Below, piece after piece: positions 33,833 to 42,825 of a DNA stretch of 64,000 bases. Location of the stretch: contig NZ_LT900217.1 in assembly GCF_900199375.1 (NCBI RefSeq), positions 1,550,001-1,614,000 of the forward strand, given 5' to 3'. Each line of letters begins with the position of its first letter. The stretch's first letter is position 1. The translations under genes and the position numbers were made by a program. The notes below the pieces were generated by a model, which made no database searches, was not told the origin of the DNA, and saw nothing but the letters and a program-made list of their open reading frames with translations. This stretch comes from Gordonibacter urolithinfaciens. Its GTDB lineage: Bacteria > Actinomycetota > Coriobacteriia > Coriobacteriales > Eggerthellaceae.

Positions 33833-33978
33833 GCGCCCATGAGGCATTTCCTCTCGGATTTTCGCAAGCGGGCTTCCGAGCCGCAACCTAGAGCTGAACC
33901 CTTCCTGCCAGTTGTCGTTCTCGTGCGTTAGAACACCCCGTTGGGGTTACAATGACAGCACTTGTAGAAAGAGGGTTA

Positions 33979-36573
33979 ATGGTCGTGGGAATATCCCGGA
34001 TAGCGCGCTTCTCCGTTGCGGCGAGGATCATCCTTGCCGCACTGCTCGCCTGCACCCTCATGTCCATCACACCGGCCACCAACGACGGCGCAGCGGGCAG
34101 GGCATTCGCGGATACGGCGTCGACGCCGGGCACCCAATCAACCGGTTTCGAGCAACGCGTGGTCAGGGTGGGGTACATGGACATCCCGGGTATGCTCTGC
34201 CGCAATGCCGACGGTACGCTCGAAGGCTACACCTACGATTACCTGCAGCGTATCGCACAGTTCACCGGATGGACGTACGAGTTCGTGGAAGCCGAGGGCG
34301 AAACCACCAACGACCAGGCAATCGACCTGATAAACATGCTCGAGGACGGCCGAATCGACCTCGAGGGCGGTATGACGTACAGCCCTGCACTCGACGACAT
34401 GTACGAGTATCCCCGGAACAGCTACGGCACTGCGCACACCTCGTTGTTCGTCCCCAACGAGAACGCCAAAATAACGTCGACCAACCTCTTCACCGAGGGG
34501 CCGTTGAACATTGCTCTTTCGAGCTCCGCGAAGCTGCGCCGCGAAGAGCTCGCCTATTTCTGCGAGAAAAACAACCTTGAGTACACCACTGTAGAATGCT
34601 CCACCAACAACGAACTGGCAGAGAGGACAATATCGGAAGAGGCCGACGCCTTCCTTGGCGTCGACATCAGCCCCGTAGAAGGATTCCACGTGGTTGCCAC
34701 GTTTGCCGGGCGACCGTTCTTCTTCGCGGCGCCGAAAGGCGACCGCGCGATCATCGACGAGATCGACCAGACCATCGAGCGCATCAACGAGAGCAATCCC
34801 CAGTTGCAGGACTCCCTTTACAAGAAGCACTTCGCCAACAACGGCGCCGGATACGCCCTGTCGAGCGACGAGGCGGAGTTTGCACGCAACCACGATACGC
34901 TGCGCGTAGGGATCATCGCCGAACGGGCACCCCTCCAGTCCTTCGACCGCCTGACCGGCGAGTTCGAGGGCGTGTCGCAGGGCATGCTCGACTTCCTGTC
35001 GCAAAAGACGGGCCTCTCGTTCGAGGTCGTGCGCATCGAGCGCAGCGACGACATGGCATCCGCCATCCGCGAGGCCGGGGTTGACTTAGTAGCCGGAATA
35101 GACGGCAACGACACCGTAGCCTCGACTTTGGGCCTGTCGCTCTCGGCACCGTACATGACCACGAACCTGCTGCTCGTATACAACCGGTTCGTCGATCCCG
35201 ACGATCTGTCCAATCGAAAGCTGGCCCTTTCCTGGGAACTGGAAAGCGCCCTGCCCGCTAACGACTCCACAACCATATACGGGTCGATGGAGGAATGCTT
35301 CAAGGCCGTGAACGACGGCCGGGCTGACTATACGTACGGCACCTCGTACACCGCCCCGTACTACACGAACGTGGACGGGCTGAGCAACCTGCTGACCCTG
35401 CCCACCTCCACCGAGGCCATCGAAGTGTGCTTCGGCCTTGTGCATCCGGTGGAGCCCGACCTGCTGTCTATCATCAACAAGTCCATTCGCGGCCTCTCCA
35501 CCGAGGAGCTGGACTCCATCGTATACGAGAACGTGCTCGTCGATTCCGAAGAGCAGGTCGGCGCATTCCTTGCGAGCCACCTGCTGGAGTTCGCCATCGC
35601 AGCTATCGCCATACTCGTGGTGGTGATCGTGCTGCTGGTGCTCTACCTGCGTTCGCGCGTGCTTGCCAACCGCCGCGTGCGCGAGGAGAACCTGCGTTTC
35701 CAGAAGCTGTACAGCCTGACGAACGAGCTTTTGTTCGAGTACTCGCTTGCCGCGGACACGCTGATCATGTCGAACCCCAAGGGCTCCCGCTCGCGCGTGA
35801 TCGCCTCCGTGGGCGAGGAGTCGGACGACGGATCGTACCGCATCATCTCCCACGCTCACGCCCTTATCGCCGCCGATGCCGACCCCGAGATGCTCGACGC
35901 GCTCACGTCTCCCACCAACTCTTCCGTCGATCTGCCGTACGAGCCCAGACCGGGCGAGAAGCACTGGGTTCGTATCGCGTCGCATCTGGTGACGAACGAC
36001 GAGGGACGGCCTATCTCGGTCATCGGGAAGATCACGAGCGTGGACGACGAGGTGCGCGAGAAGATGGATCTTTCGGATCGCGCGCGACACGACGGCCTCA
36101 CAGGCTTGCTGAACTGGGCGACGTTCTGCGAGCAGGCCGAGAAGCTGCTGGAGTCGGGCACGTGCGGAGCCATGTTGGTCATCGACACAGACGACTTCAA
36201 AAGCGTCAACGACACGTACGGGCACCTCACCGGCGATGTCGCGCTTCGCGAAACCGCCGAAGAGCTGCGCGGCGCCTTCCGCCCCCACGACCTTATCGGA
36301 CGCTTGGGCGGAGACGAGTTCGCCGTGTGCATCGACGGCCCTATCGACCACGACCAGTTGGCCGAACGCTGCGCACGCCTCGTAGGCCGCGGCGTGACGT
36401 TCGACGACCAACACGGCGTCGAGCGCACCATCACGCTGAGCATCGGCGGCGTGGAACTGGCCGGCATCACCATACCGTACCGCGAAGCCTACCAGCAAGC
36501 CGACAGCGCCCTCTATCGCGCCAAGGCCGATGGCAAGGACCGCTTCGTGTTGGAGAGATTGAGGGAAAACTAA
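33979..36573 (+). CDS. Membrane diguanylate cyclase with two periplasmic solute-binding domains
   Basis: 864 residues. A signal anchor (about 7-28) is followed by two SBP_bac_3-like domains (about 60-290 and 305-530, the second beginning TLRVGIIAERAPLQSF), a membrane helix (about 538-560), a PAS-like segment and a GGDEF domain with intact RLGGDEFAV and LSIGGV. It probably converts an extracellular amino-acid or peptide-like signal into c-di-GMP. ATG 33979 is chosen because AGAGGG lies 4-5 nt upstream and a TACAAT -10 (33948) sits between it and the alternative ATG 33952. Convergent to the pilus operon. Confidence 0.9.
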   Translation: MVVGISRIARFSVAARIILAALLACTLMSITPATNDGAAGRAFADTASTPGTQSTGFEQRVVRVGYMDIPGMLCRNADGTLEGYTYDYLQRIAQFTGWTYEFVEAEGETTNDQAIDLINMLEDGRIDLEGGMTYSPALDDMYEYPRNSYGTAHTSLFVPNENAKITSTNLFTEGPLNIALSSSAKLRREELAYFCEKNNLEYTTVECSTNNELAERTISEEADAFLGVDISPVEGFHVVATFAGRPFFFAAPKGDRAIIDEIDQTIERINESNPQLQDSLYKKHFANNGAGYALSSDEAEFARNHDTLRVGIIAERAPLQSFDRLTGEFEGVSQGMLDFLSQKTGLSFEVVRIERSDDMASAIREAGVDLVAGIDGNDTVASTLGLSLSAPYMTTNLLLVYNRFVDPDDLSNRKLALSWELESALPANDSTTIYGSMEECFKAVNDGRADYTYGTSYTAPYYTNVDGLSNLLTLPTSTEAIEVCFGLVHPVEPDLLSIINKSIRGLSTEELDSIVYENVLVDSEEQVGAFLASHLLEFAIAAIAILVVVIVLLVLYLRSRVLANRRVREENLRFQKLYSLTNELLFEYSLAADTLIMSNPKGSRSRVIASVGEESDDGSYRIISHAHALIAADADPEMLDALTSPTNSSVDLPYEPRPGEKHWVRIASHLVTNDEGRPISVIGKITSVDDEVREKMDLSDRARHDGLTGLLNWATFCEQAEKLLESGTCGAMLVIDTDDFKSVNDTYGHLTGDVALRETAEELRGAFRPHDLIGRLGGDEFAVCIDGPIDHDQLAERCARLVGRGVTFDDQHGVERTITLSIGGVELAGITIPYREAYQQADSALYRAKADGKDRFVLERLREN

Positions 36574-36574
36574 A

Positions 36575-36598
36575 AGCGGCCGCCTTGCGACGACCGCT
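36575..36598. terminator. Weak hairpin between convergent genes
   Basis: AGCGG/CCGCT with a long loop in the 33-bp gap between the cyclase and the pilus operon end. It may serve both directions. Confidence 0.3.
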
Positions 36599-36606
36599 CG
36601 AGATAG

Positions 36607-37209
36607 CTACGATGCGCTCTTCTCAACCAAGCCGCTCAAGTTGGTGGCGCCTTTCGTCGTCTCGTAATAAGTGACGTCGAGCGTGGCGCTCACGCTCTCG
36701 ATGCTGCCGTCGGCGAGCATCTTGCCGGTCAAGGCGAAGTCGGTGACGTCGCAGCGGTACGTGCCGTTTTGGAGCGACTGCACGATACCGAGCGCCTCGT
36801 TGTAGCCCGCCACGGTATACGTGATGGTGACAGGACGCCGCACCAGCTCGCCATCGAGCTCGGGCTGGCTGAACTTCACATCGTAGGTGCCCACGCCGGA
36901 CAGAAGCGTGTTCAGCTCGTCGAGCTCGTTGCGGATGTTGTCGTAGGCGGCCACCACGGGCAGCTTCCCCACGTCTCCCAACTCGGCGAGCTCGTTCTCC
37001 ATGCGCGTGCGCGCCATGGCAAGGGCCGTCTGCGTGTCGACCTGCATCTGGATCTCCTGCAGCTGCAGGTCGTTCTCGGCCTTAGTGTCGGCCACGTTCT
37101 TGACGACCAGAAAGTAGTAGCATGCCACCAGGAGCAACGCCACCAATACCAGGATAAGCACTTTCTCGCGCGTGGAGAAGGATCGGTTCAATATGCTACG
37201 CCGCGCCAT
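36607..37209 (-). CDS. Type IV pilus alignment-complex protein, PilO-like
   Basis: 200 residues: a short cytoplasmic basic start, one membrane helix (about 16-37, VLILVLVALLLVACYYFLVV), a coiled-coil stretch and a ferredoxin-like C-terminal domain. Its position directly after a PilN-like gene, which it overlaps by 14 nt, supports PilO. Last gene of the operon. Sequence similarity alone would be weak. Confidence 0.8.
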   Translation of the reverse strand: MARRSILNRSFSTREKVLILVLVALLLVACYYFLVVKNVADTKAENDLQLQEIQMQVDTQTALAMARTRMENELAELGDVGKLPVVAAYDNIRNELDELNTLLSGVGTYDVKFSQPELDGELVRRPVTITYTVAGYNEALGIVQSLQNGTYRCDVTDFALTGKMLADGSIESVSATLDVTYYETTKGATNLSGLVEKSAS

Positions 37210-37915
37210 TGCCGGCCCCCTCTCCCGTCTCGGCCCCATCGTCGAGCGCGCCCTTGAGCGTGACCTCGATGGTTGCCGACGTTGCCGCGTTGTCCTTTCC
37301 CTGGGCCGTGGACACGGTAACGTGCGAGACGCGGCTATCCGCCTCAAGGCGCTCCACCAGGCGCGAGACCTCGGTCAGATCAGCCCCGAGACACGTCGCC
37401 ATCACGGTGTTGCCCACCACCTTGACCGAGGACAGATAGCCCACGGACATGAGGTTCGAACGGATGAGGTCGAGCACGGCGTTGCGGTTCGCCAGGTTCG
37501 ATTCCTCCTCCGTGAGGCCGGTCACCACGTAGCGCGCGTACTTCTCGTTGAGGGCCGCGTAGTTCTCGTTTGCGGCCTGGAGCTCGTCGAGCTGCGCCTG
37601 GGCGGCGGCCACCTCGGCCGAGCTGTCCATGCCGCTTGCCAACGGATCGATGACCGCGAACTTCGCGAACACGCCGATGAGAACGAGTGCGATGGCGAAC
37701 AGGCCCACTTGCGTTGCGATGCTGCCGTGGGTTGCCTCTTGCTTGACAAGGTTGATGGTGGTTTTCGTGGGGTACACGACCTTGGCACGGCCGCCGCGCG
37801 AAGCGCGGCGGCCGGAGCCAGGGGCGCCCCCTGGCTCCGGCGACTCGGCGCCGTCCTTCTTGTGCCCGAACGGACCGAACGATATTTCCCTGTTGAGATC
37901 GACCACGACTCTCAC
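37196..37915 (-). CDS. Type IV pilus alignment-complex protein, PilN-like
   Basis: 239 residues. It begins with the PilN-type cytoplasmic peptide VRVVVDLNREI, starting at GTG, whose G-T-G-A overlaps the pilM stop. One membrane helix (about 66-85) and a PilN-like coiled coil and C-terminal domain follow. Between the peptide and the helix, about 20 Gly/Pro/Arg-rich residues (ESPEPGGAPGSGRRASRGG) are encoded by a double hairpin, apparently an in-frame repeat insertion. The N-terminal peptide should bind PilM. Confidence 0.82.
   Translation of the reverse strand: MRVVVDLNREISFGPFGHKKDGAESPEPGGAPGSGRRASRGGRAKVVYPTKTTINLVKQEATHGSIATQVGLFAIALVLIGVFAKFAVIDPLASGMDSSAEVAAAQAQLDELQAANENYAALNEKYARYVVTGLTEEESNLANRNAVLDLIRSNLMSVGYLSSVKVVGNTVMATCLGADLTEVSRLVERLEADSRVSHVTVSTAQGKDNAATSATIEVTLKGALDDGAETGEGAGNGAA
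37789..37838. repeat. Double tight-hairpin module inside pilN
   Basis: GGCCGCCGCGC-GAA-GCGCGGCGGCC (37789-37813) is followed directly by GGAGCCAGGGG-CGC-CCCCTGGCTCC (37814-37838). Same layout as the modules at 25718-25942. Confidence 0.75.
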
Positions 37916-38904
37916 CTGGCCTTCATGGTCGCGCCCACGGCGCCGGGGCATTGGGCGCGCAAATCGTTGTCGCCGCTCGCTTCGGGCATGATGTCGGATA
38001 TCGACCGCAGGTCTATATCGATATGGCTTGCCACGACGTTCACCAGCGGCTGCAGCGACGAGCCTCCGCCGCAGCAGTACGCCATCTCCACGTTGGTGTC
38101 CGGGTTGTTGAAGCCGTAGAAGTTGAGGGCGCGCCCTATCTCCACGGCGATGGACTCGTAGACGTCGAAGGCCGCCGCGCCCTGCTGCACGCCGTCGTAG
38201 TCGGAGAGCTTGTACCCGTTCGCCACATGGACGTCCACGCCGCGCTCGGCGGCGATGGCGCGGTCGATGTCGGCCCCGCCGATGTCGATGACGCGCGTGA
38301 CGTCGTAGGCACCGTCGGCGAAGAAGTGCAGCTTGGTACCGCTGTGCGCGAAGTCGATGACGCAGCAGTTCGCCAACGCGCGCGGGTTCCCGCCCACCAG
38401 GTTCTGGAACGCCGCAGCCGCCGGCGTGGCTATGCGCAGGCGCATGCCGGCGCGACGGAACATCTCCAGGTAGTCGTCCACGGTCTGCTTCGTGGTGGCG
38501 GCGGCCAGCAGGTCCATGCCCTCCGGCACGCCCTCGGGATCGAGGTGCGTGGCGAGCACCGCGTAATCGTAGTAGTAGCGGTCCTTGCCCTGGGCGATGT
38601 AATCACGGAACTCGTAGGGCAGGTTCAGTTCCAGCTCCTTTTCCGTCATGGCCGGAACGGACAGCCGTCGCACAAGGCAATCCGTCGAGGAGAGCGCGAG
38701 GGCCGCATCCTTTGCAATACCGCCTGTACGCTTGACGAGCCCCTTGATGAAGTCGGCCATAGCGTCGAAGCTGATGAGCCTGCCTTCGGCCATGAGCCCT
38801 TCCGGCAGCGCCTCCACCACGATGTTCTTGATGACGTCGTCATCGCACACCGCGAGCTTCACGCTCGCATTGCCGATATCGACGCCCGTGTAGGTTTTAC
38901 CCAT
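37912..38904 (-). CDS. pilM: Type IV pilus assembly protein PilM
   Basis: 330 residues. An actin-like ATPase fold: GVDIGNASVKLAV (phosphate 1), VIDFAHSGTKLHFF (phosphate 2) and a late CCGGGSSLQPL adenosine loop. It is the cytoplasmic ring component that binds PilN. AGGA lies about 9 nt before the ATG. Confidence 0.92.
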   Translation of the reverse strand: MGKTYTGVDIGNASVKLAVCDDDVIKNIVVEALPEGLMAEGRLISFDAMADFIKGLVKRTGGIAKDAALALSSTDCLVRRLSVPAMTEKELELNLPYEFRDYIAQGKDRYYYDYAVLATHLDPEGVPEGMDLLAAATTKQTVDDYLEMFRRAGMRLRIATPAAAAFQNLVGGNPRALANCCVIDFAHSGTKLHFFADGAYDVTRVIDIGGADIDRAIAAERGVDVHVANGYKLSDYDGVQQGAAAFDVYESIAVEIGRALNFYGFNNPDTNVEMAYCCGGGSSLQPLVNVVASHIDIDLRSISDIMPEASGDNDLRAQCPGAVGATMKAR

Positions 38905-39006
38905 GCGGAGAAGTCCTTTCGATCCCGCATTTCCCTTCCAAGGACAGTTTATACCATCCCCCCTGCCATTCCCGCGCCGTTGCCGGAACAGGCCGCGCAG
39001 CCAGCC

Positions 39007-40035
39007 CTAAAACAGCCCGACGTACCAGGTGAGGACGAGCGGGCCTCCCAGCAGCGTGAGCATGGTGGCCGCCGCGATGGCCGGTCCGAAGGGGATGGCC
39101 TTGTCCACCGGCGGCGGGACGCTCTCCGGGGAGGCGCCCTTGCCTTCGCCCGCGACGTCCTTGACGGCCTTGCCGCACGGAGCCGAGGGGGCCCTGCGCA
39201 AGCGGAAAGCCGCGAACACGAGGCCCAGCACGCAAGCGACAAGCAGATTCAACAGGGACAGGGCCGCGCCGAGGAACAGCCCCACGGCGAACAGCAGCTT
39301 CACGTCGCCGCCGCCGAGCGACGTCTTGCCCGTCACCGCGTCGAACACGAGCGAGAACAGCAGGATGCCGCCACCCACGAGAAGGCCGCCCGCCAGGCCG
39401 TCGAGCAGGCCGGCCAGCCAGCCAGCCCCGACCAGCGGGGCGAACAGGCTGCCCACGCCGAAAACCGAGGAGACGACCTCGGGAGCAGCGCCGGCGAGGA
39501 GCGAGTCGGCAGCCACCAACGCAGCGGGCTCACGCATTGCTGCGGGAACGAGCGGAAAGCCGATTGCGCCCGCGAGCGACGCCGCCATCATGAGCAGCCA
39601 CACGGCCGCTGCCGCGATCACGAAGCCGTTGGGAATGGTGTACGTGTCGAGGTCGACGAGCGAGGCTCCCATGAGGATGCATGCGAGCGCAGCGTAGGCG
39701 AGCCATGGCGCGCCTACGCCGTACACGACGAGAAGCGCGACGAACAAGGCGGCCATCAGCAGCTCCACTATCACGTAGCGCGGGCTCACCCGCTCGCCGC
39801 AATGCCGGCAACGCCCGCGCAGCGCGAGCCACGACACGACCGGGATGAGATCGAGCACCCCGAGCGAATGCCCGCAGCTTGTGCAGTGGCTGCGCCCGGC
39901 AAGGACGCTCTCGCCGTGAACGAGGCGCCACGCAAGGCAGTTCACGAAGCTGCCGAACACCGCACCGAGCAAAGCGGCGACCCCGATGAGGATCGCCGCT
40001 TGACTAGGAGTGAAGATGTTGAGCGGGAGGGACAA
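39007..40035 (-). CDS. pilD: Prepilin peptidase (PilD family)
   Basis: 342 residues with about seven to eight helices. The four zinc-type cysteines are present (CTSCGH, CRHCGE), with catalytic aspartates in VDLDTYTIPN and GGGDVKLL. The protein cleaves and N-methylates prepilins, here at least the products at 40038 and 45993. A Gly/Pro-rich cytoplasmic insert lies near 285-315. It starts 2 bp after the pilA stop. Confidence 0.94.
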   Translation of the reverse strand: MSLPLNIFTPSQAAILIGVAALLGAVFGSFVNCLAWRLVHGESVLAGRSHCTSCGHSLGVLDLIPVVSWLALRGRCRHCGERVSPRYVIVELLMAALFVALLVVYGVGAPWLAYAALACILMGASLVDLDTYTIPNGFVIAAAAVWLLMMAASLAGAIGFPLVPAAMREPAALVAADSLLAGAAPEVVSSVFGVGSLFAPLVGAGWLAGLLDGLAGGLLVGGGILLFSLVFDAVTGKTSLGGGDVKLLFAVGLFLGAALSLLNLLVACVLGLVFAAFRLRRAPSAPCGKAVKDVAGEGKGASPESVPPPVDKAIPFGPAIAAATMLTLLGGPLVLTWYVGLF

Positions 40036-40037
40036 AG

Positions 40038-40445
40038 TTAAGCTGTCGGTTTAATTTCCGACGGCGCGATATACACATTATAAACAATTGGGCTGTCGTT
40101 GCCATTCCAAGTACCGGGAGTAGTGTCTTCAGCAGCACTGCCCTTGCCGGAATACGAAATCACGGTATCGCCCTTTTTGTGACCATCACCGTCTTTCATA
40201 TAAAGACTAACGTGGTACAACGCTCCCGTATCGGAAGCATGGTTTGACAAATAATCATTCGCCGCTTCCATTCTCGCAGCACGAACGTTTGCTTCAAACA
40301 CGGACTTGTTGGCGTTGTCCATAGCCCCTGAAAACACCGGCACGGCTACGGCCACCAGCACCAGGATAATCGCCACGACGATCAGCAACTCGGCGAGCGT
40401 GAAGCCGCCCTTCTCTTCCCTTATCCTCTTAATCATTTCCTTCAC
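40038..40445 (-). CDS. pilA: Major type IV pilin (PilA-like)
   Basis: 135 residues. The class III signal is canonical: REEKGGFTLAELLIVVAIIL, with cleavage after Gly and Glu at +5. The short globular domain has no disulfide pair. GTG 40445 is preferred because GAGAGG lies about 8 nt upstream; an ATG three codons later is possible. The stretch is lower in GC than the assembly genes. It sits in a gap of its own, allowing separate expression. Confidence 0.9.
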   Translation of the reverse strand: MKEMIKRIREEKGGFTLAELLIVVAIILVLVAVAVPVFSGAMDNANKSVFEANVRAARMEAANDYLSNHASDTGALYHVSLYMKDGDGHKKGDTVISYSGKGSAAEDTTPGTWNGNDSPIVYNVYIAPSEIKPTA

Positions 40446-40498
40446 CGTTGTTTCCTCTCTCCCAGCAGCCTCTCGCCGCCAAGAACAATCCCCCATTC

Positions 40499-40514
40499 AT
40501 GATCGAACGATCAT
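40499..40514. promoter_or_regulatory. Palindrome upstream of pilA
   Basis: ATGATCG-AA-CGATCAT in the 104-bp gap between pilC and pilA. It could be an operator or an RNA-stabilising hairpin for the major pilin message. Confidence 0.4.
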
Positions 40515-40549
40515 ACCACCATTTAACACATCCCCGGTGGCATAACAGC

Positions 40550-41758
40550 CTACATGTTCGCGTACATGGTGAAAAGCGGCAGGTACAGCGCGATGACGAT
40601 GAACCCGGCGAACACGGCCATGAGCACGAGCAGCGTCGGCTCCATAAGGGAGAGCGCGCGGTCGGTCACGCGCTGCGTCTCGTTATCGTAGAACTCGCCC
40701 ATCGTCTCCAGCGTCGCCTCCAGCTCGCCGGTCTGCTCGCCTACCGAGCACATCTCTATGAGCGTGCGCGGGAAATACCGGCACTGCTCCATGCACTCTC
40801 CCAGCGTGCGGCCTTCCTCAAGCCCCGCCTCCATGCGTCCCACCTCGCGCGACAGCACGTAGTTGCCCAGCACACGGCCCGTCACGGCCACGGCGCGCGT
40901 CATGGGCAAGCCCGCCGCAATGAGCGTGGACATGGTGTTCGCGAACTGCGAGGCGCCGGAGAACTCGCCCACCACGCCCAGCACCGGCATCCTTAGCTTC
41001 GCTTTCGCCAGCAGGGTCTTGCCAGCCTCGGTCGTGCTGGACAGTTTTGCTCCCACCGCCGCCAGCACTATCACTATAAGCACGATCAGCCAGTTGGCCG
41101 ACACCCAGTTCGAGGCATCAATCAAAAATTGAGTGATGGCCGGCATATCGGTGCCCAGCGACGATACCATGCCCGCGATGGCGGGAATCACCATCACCAT
41201 CATCACGGCCACCACGACCACGGCGATGATGAGCACGAATATCGGGTACGTGAGCGCGCTGGCCACCTTCGCCCCCACCTTCGCGCGCTTGTCGTAGTAC
41301 TTGTGCAGCCGCTCGAAGCTTTCCGGCAAATGGCCGCTCTCCTCGCCGGCACGCACGGTCTCCACGAACACGCGCGGCAGCTCGGGCCCCTTGTTCTCGA
41401 AGCTGTCGGCCAGGCCGTGGCCGCTCGCCACGTCGGTGGCCACCTCGGCCAGCACGCGGTGCAGGTACTTGTCGGTGGTCTGGTCGGCCACCAGCGACAC
41501 GGCGCGGGCGATGGAGAGCCCCGCCTGCAGGATGATGGCGAACTGCGAGCACATGATGGCCAGCTGCTTCGGCTTCGCGCGCGGCTTCGTTATGTCCGTG
41601 GTCAGGATGTTCTTGCCCTCGCGCACCTGTTTCACGCTCTGCACGATGCGGCACAGGTCGCGCGCCTGCTCCATGGCCTCAATCTCGTCGTAGGCCTCCA
41701 CGACGCCGCTGACTTTGTCGCCGGTGACGGAAAGGCCGGTGTAGGTGAAGGTGGGCAT
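40550..41758 (-). CDS. pilC: Type IV pilus inner-membrane platform protein PilC
   Basis: 402 residues with two GspF domains (about 70-190 and 270-395), each ending in hydrophobic helices; GLSIARAVSLVADQT and LIAAGLPMTRAVAV are the paired motifs. It couples PilB/PilT ATPase work to pilin insertion. The ATG overlaps the pilT stop by 1 nt (TGATG). Confidence 0.94.
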   Translation of the reverse strand: MPTFTYTGLSVTGDKVSGVVEAYDEIEAMEQARDLCRIVQSVKQVREGKNILTTDITKPRAKPKQLAIMCSQFAIILQAGLSIARAVSLVADQTTDKYLHRVLAEVATDVASGHGLADSFENKGPELPRVFVETVRAGEESGHLPESFERLHKYYDKRAKVGAKVASALTYPIFVLIIAVVVVAVMMVMVIPAIAGMVSSLGTDMPAITQFLIDASNWVSANWLIVLIVIVLAAVGAKLSSTTEAGKTLLAKAKLRMPVLGVVGEFSGASQFANTMSTLIAAGLPMTRAVAVTGRVLGNYVLSREVGRMEAGLEEGRTLGECMEQCRYFPRTLIEMCSVGEQTGELEATLETMGEFYDNETQRVTDRALSLMEPTLLVLMAVFAGFIVIALYLPLFTMYANM

Positions 41759-42813
41759 CAGCGGACGTTCTTTCTCACGTAATCGACATCGTGGGCGGCT
41801 TCGAGCGCCGTCTGGGCGTCTATGGCGCGGGCCCGGTACAGGTTCAGCAGCGCGTTGTCCATGGTGACGCTGCCCGCGGCGGCCGAGGTGGCCAGCGAGC
41901 TCTGGATCTGCGGCGTCTTCCCCTCGCGGATAAGGTTGCGGATGGCGGGCGTCACCATCATCAGCTCGCACGCCAGCGCACGGCCGCTCCCGTCGCGGCT
42001 CGGCAGCAGCTGCTGGGACAGCACCGCCACGAGCGTGGTGGATATCTGCATGCGTATCTGGCGCTGCAAACCCTCGGGGAACACGTCCACCATGCGGTCG
42101 ATGGAATCGGCCGCCGACTTCGTGTGCAACGTGGCCAGCACGAAGTGGCCCGTCTCGGCGGCGGTGAGTGCCGTCTGGATAGTGTCCAGGTCGCGCATCT
42201 CGCCGATGAGGATGATATCGGGGTCCTCGCGCAGCACGGCGCGCAGGGCGTCGTGGTAGCTGGCCGTGTCCTGTCCTATCTCGCGCTGGGAGATGATGGA
42301 GCGGTCGGGCGTGTAGATATACTCGATAGGGTCTTCCATGGTGATGATATTCTCGGCGCGCGTGTGGTTGATGGCGTCGATGAGCGCCGCGAGCGTCGTG
42401 GACTTGCCGCTGCCCGTCTCGCCCGTCACCACCACGATGCCGCGCTGGATCTTCGGGAAGTCCATGACCGCCGGGGGCAGGCCCAGCGTCTCGAGCGGCG
42501 GGATGACGTCTGACAACAGGCGCAGGGCGGCGCTCACGTGCCCCTGCTGGCGGAACAGGTTCACGCGCACGCGCACGCCGGCGATGGTGTCGGCCCGGTC
42601 GAGCTCGCCCGCACGTTCTATGCAGGCGTAATCCTGCCCGGCCAGCTCGCGCGCCAAGCGCTCGCACGCCTCGTGCGTGAGCGGCGCGTCGCCGTCCACG
42701 CCCGCATCCACCAAGTGGCCATTCACGCGGAACTTCACCGGCAGGCCGCACACCAGATGCACGTCGGAAGCGTTCGCCTCGTGCGCATGGTTGATGAGTT
42801 GTTCGATGTTCAT
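41758..42813 (-). CDS. pilT: Pilus retraction ATPase PilT
   Basis: 351 residues. Walker A GETGSGKST near 130, an Asp box (REDPDIILIGEMRD), a His box (HFVLATLHTKSAADSIDRMVDVFP) and the PilT C-terminal region are visible. It powers retraction and twitching. Separated by 12 bp from pilB. Confidence 0.95.
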   Translation of the reverse strand: MNIEQLINHAHEANASDVHLVCGLPVKFRVNGHLVDAGVDGDAPLTHEACERLARELAGQDYACIERAGELDRADTIAGVRVRVNLFRQQGHVSAALRLLSDVIPPLETLGLPPAVMDFPKIQRGIVVVTGETGSGKSTTLAALIDAINHTRAENIITMEDPIEYIYTPDRSIISQREIGQDTASYHDALRAVLREDPDIILIGEMRDLDTIQTALTAAETGHFVLATLHTKSAADSIDRMVDVFPEGLQRQIRMQISTTLVAVLSQQLLPSRDGSGRALACELMMVTPAIRNLIREGKTPQIQSSLATSAAAGSVTMDNALLNLYRARAIDAQTALEAAHDVDYVRKNVR

Positions 42814-42825
42814 GGTCGCGCCTTT

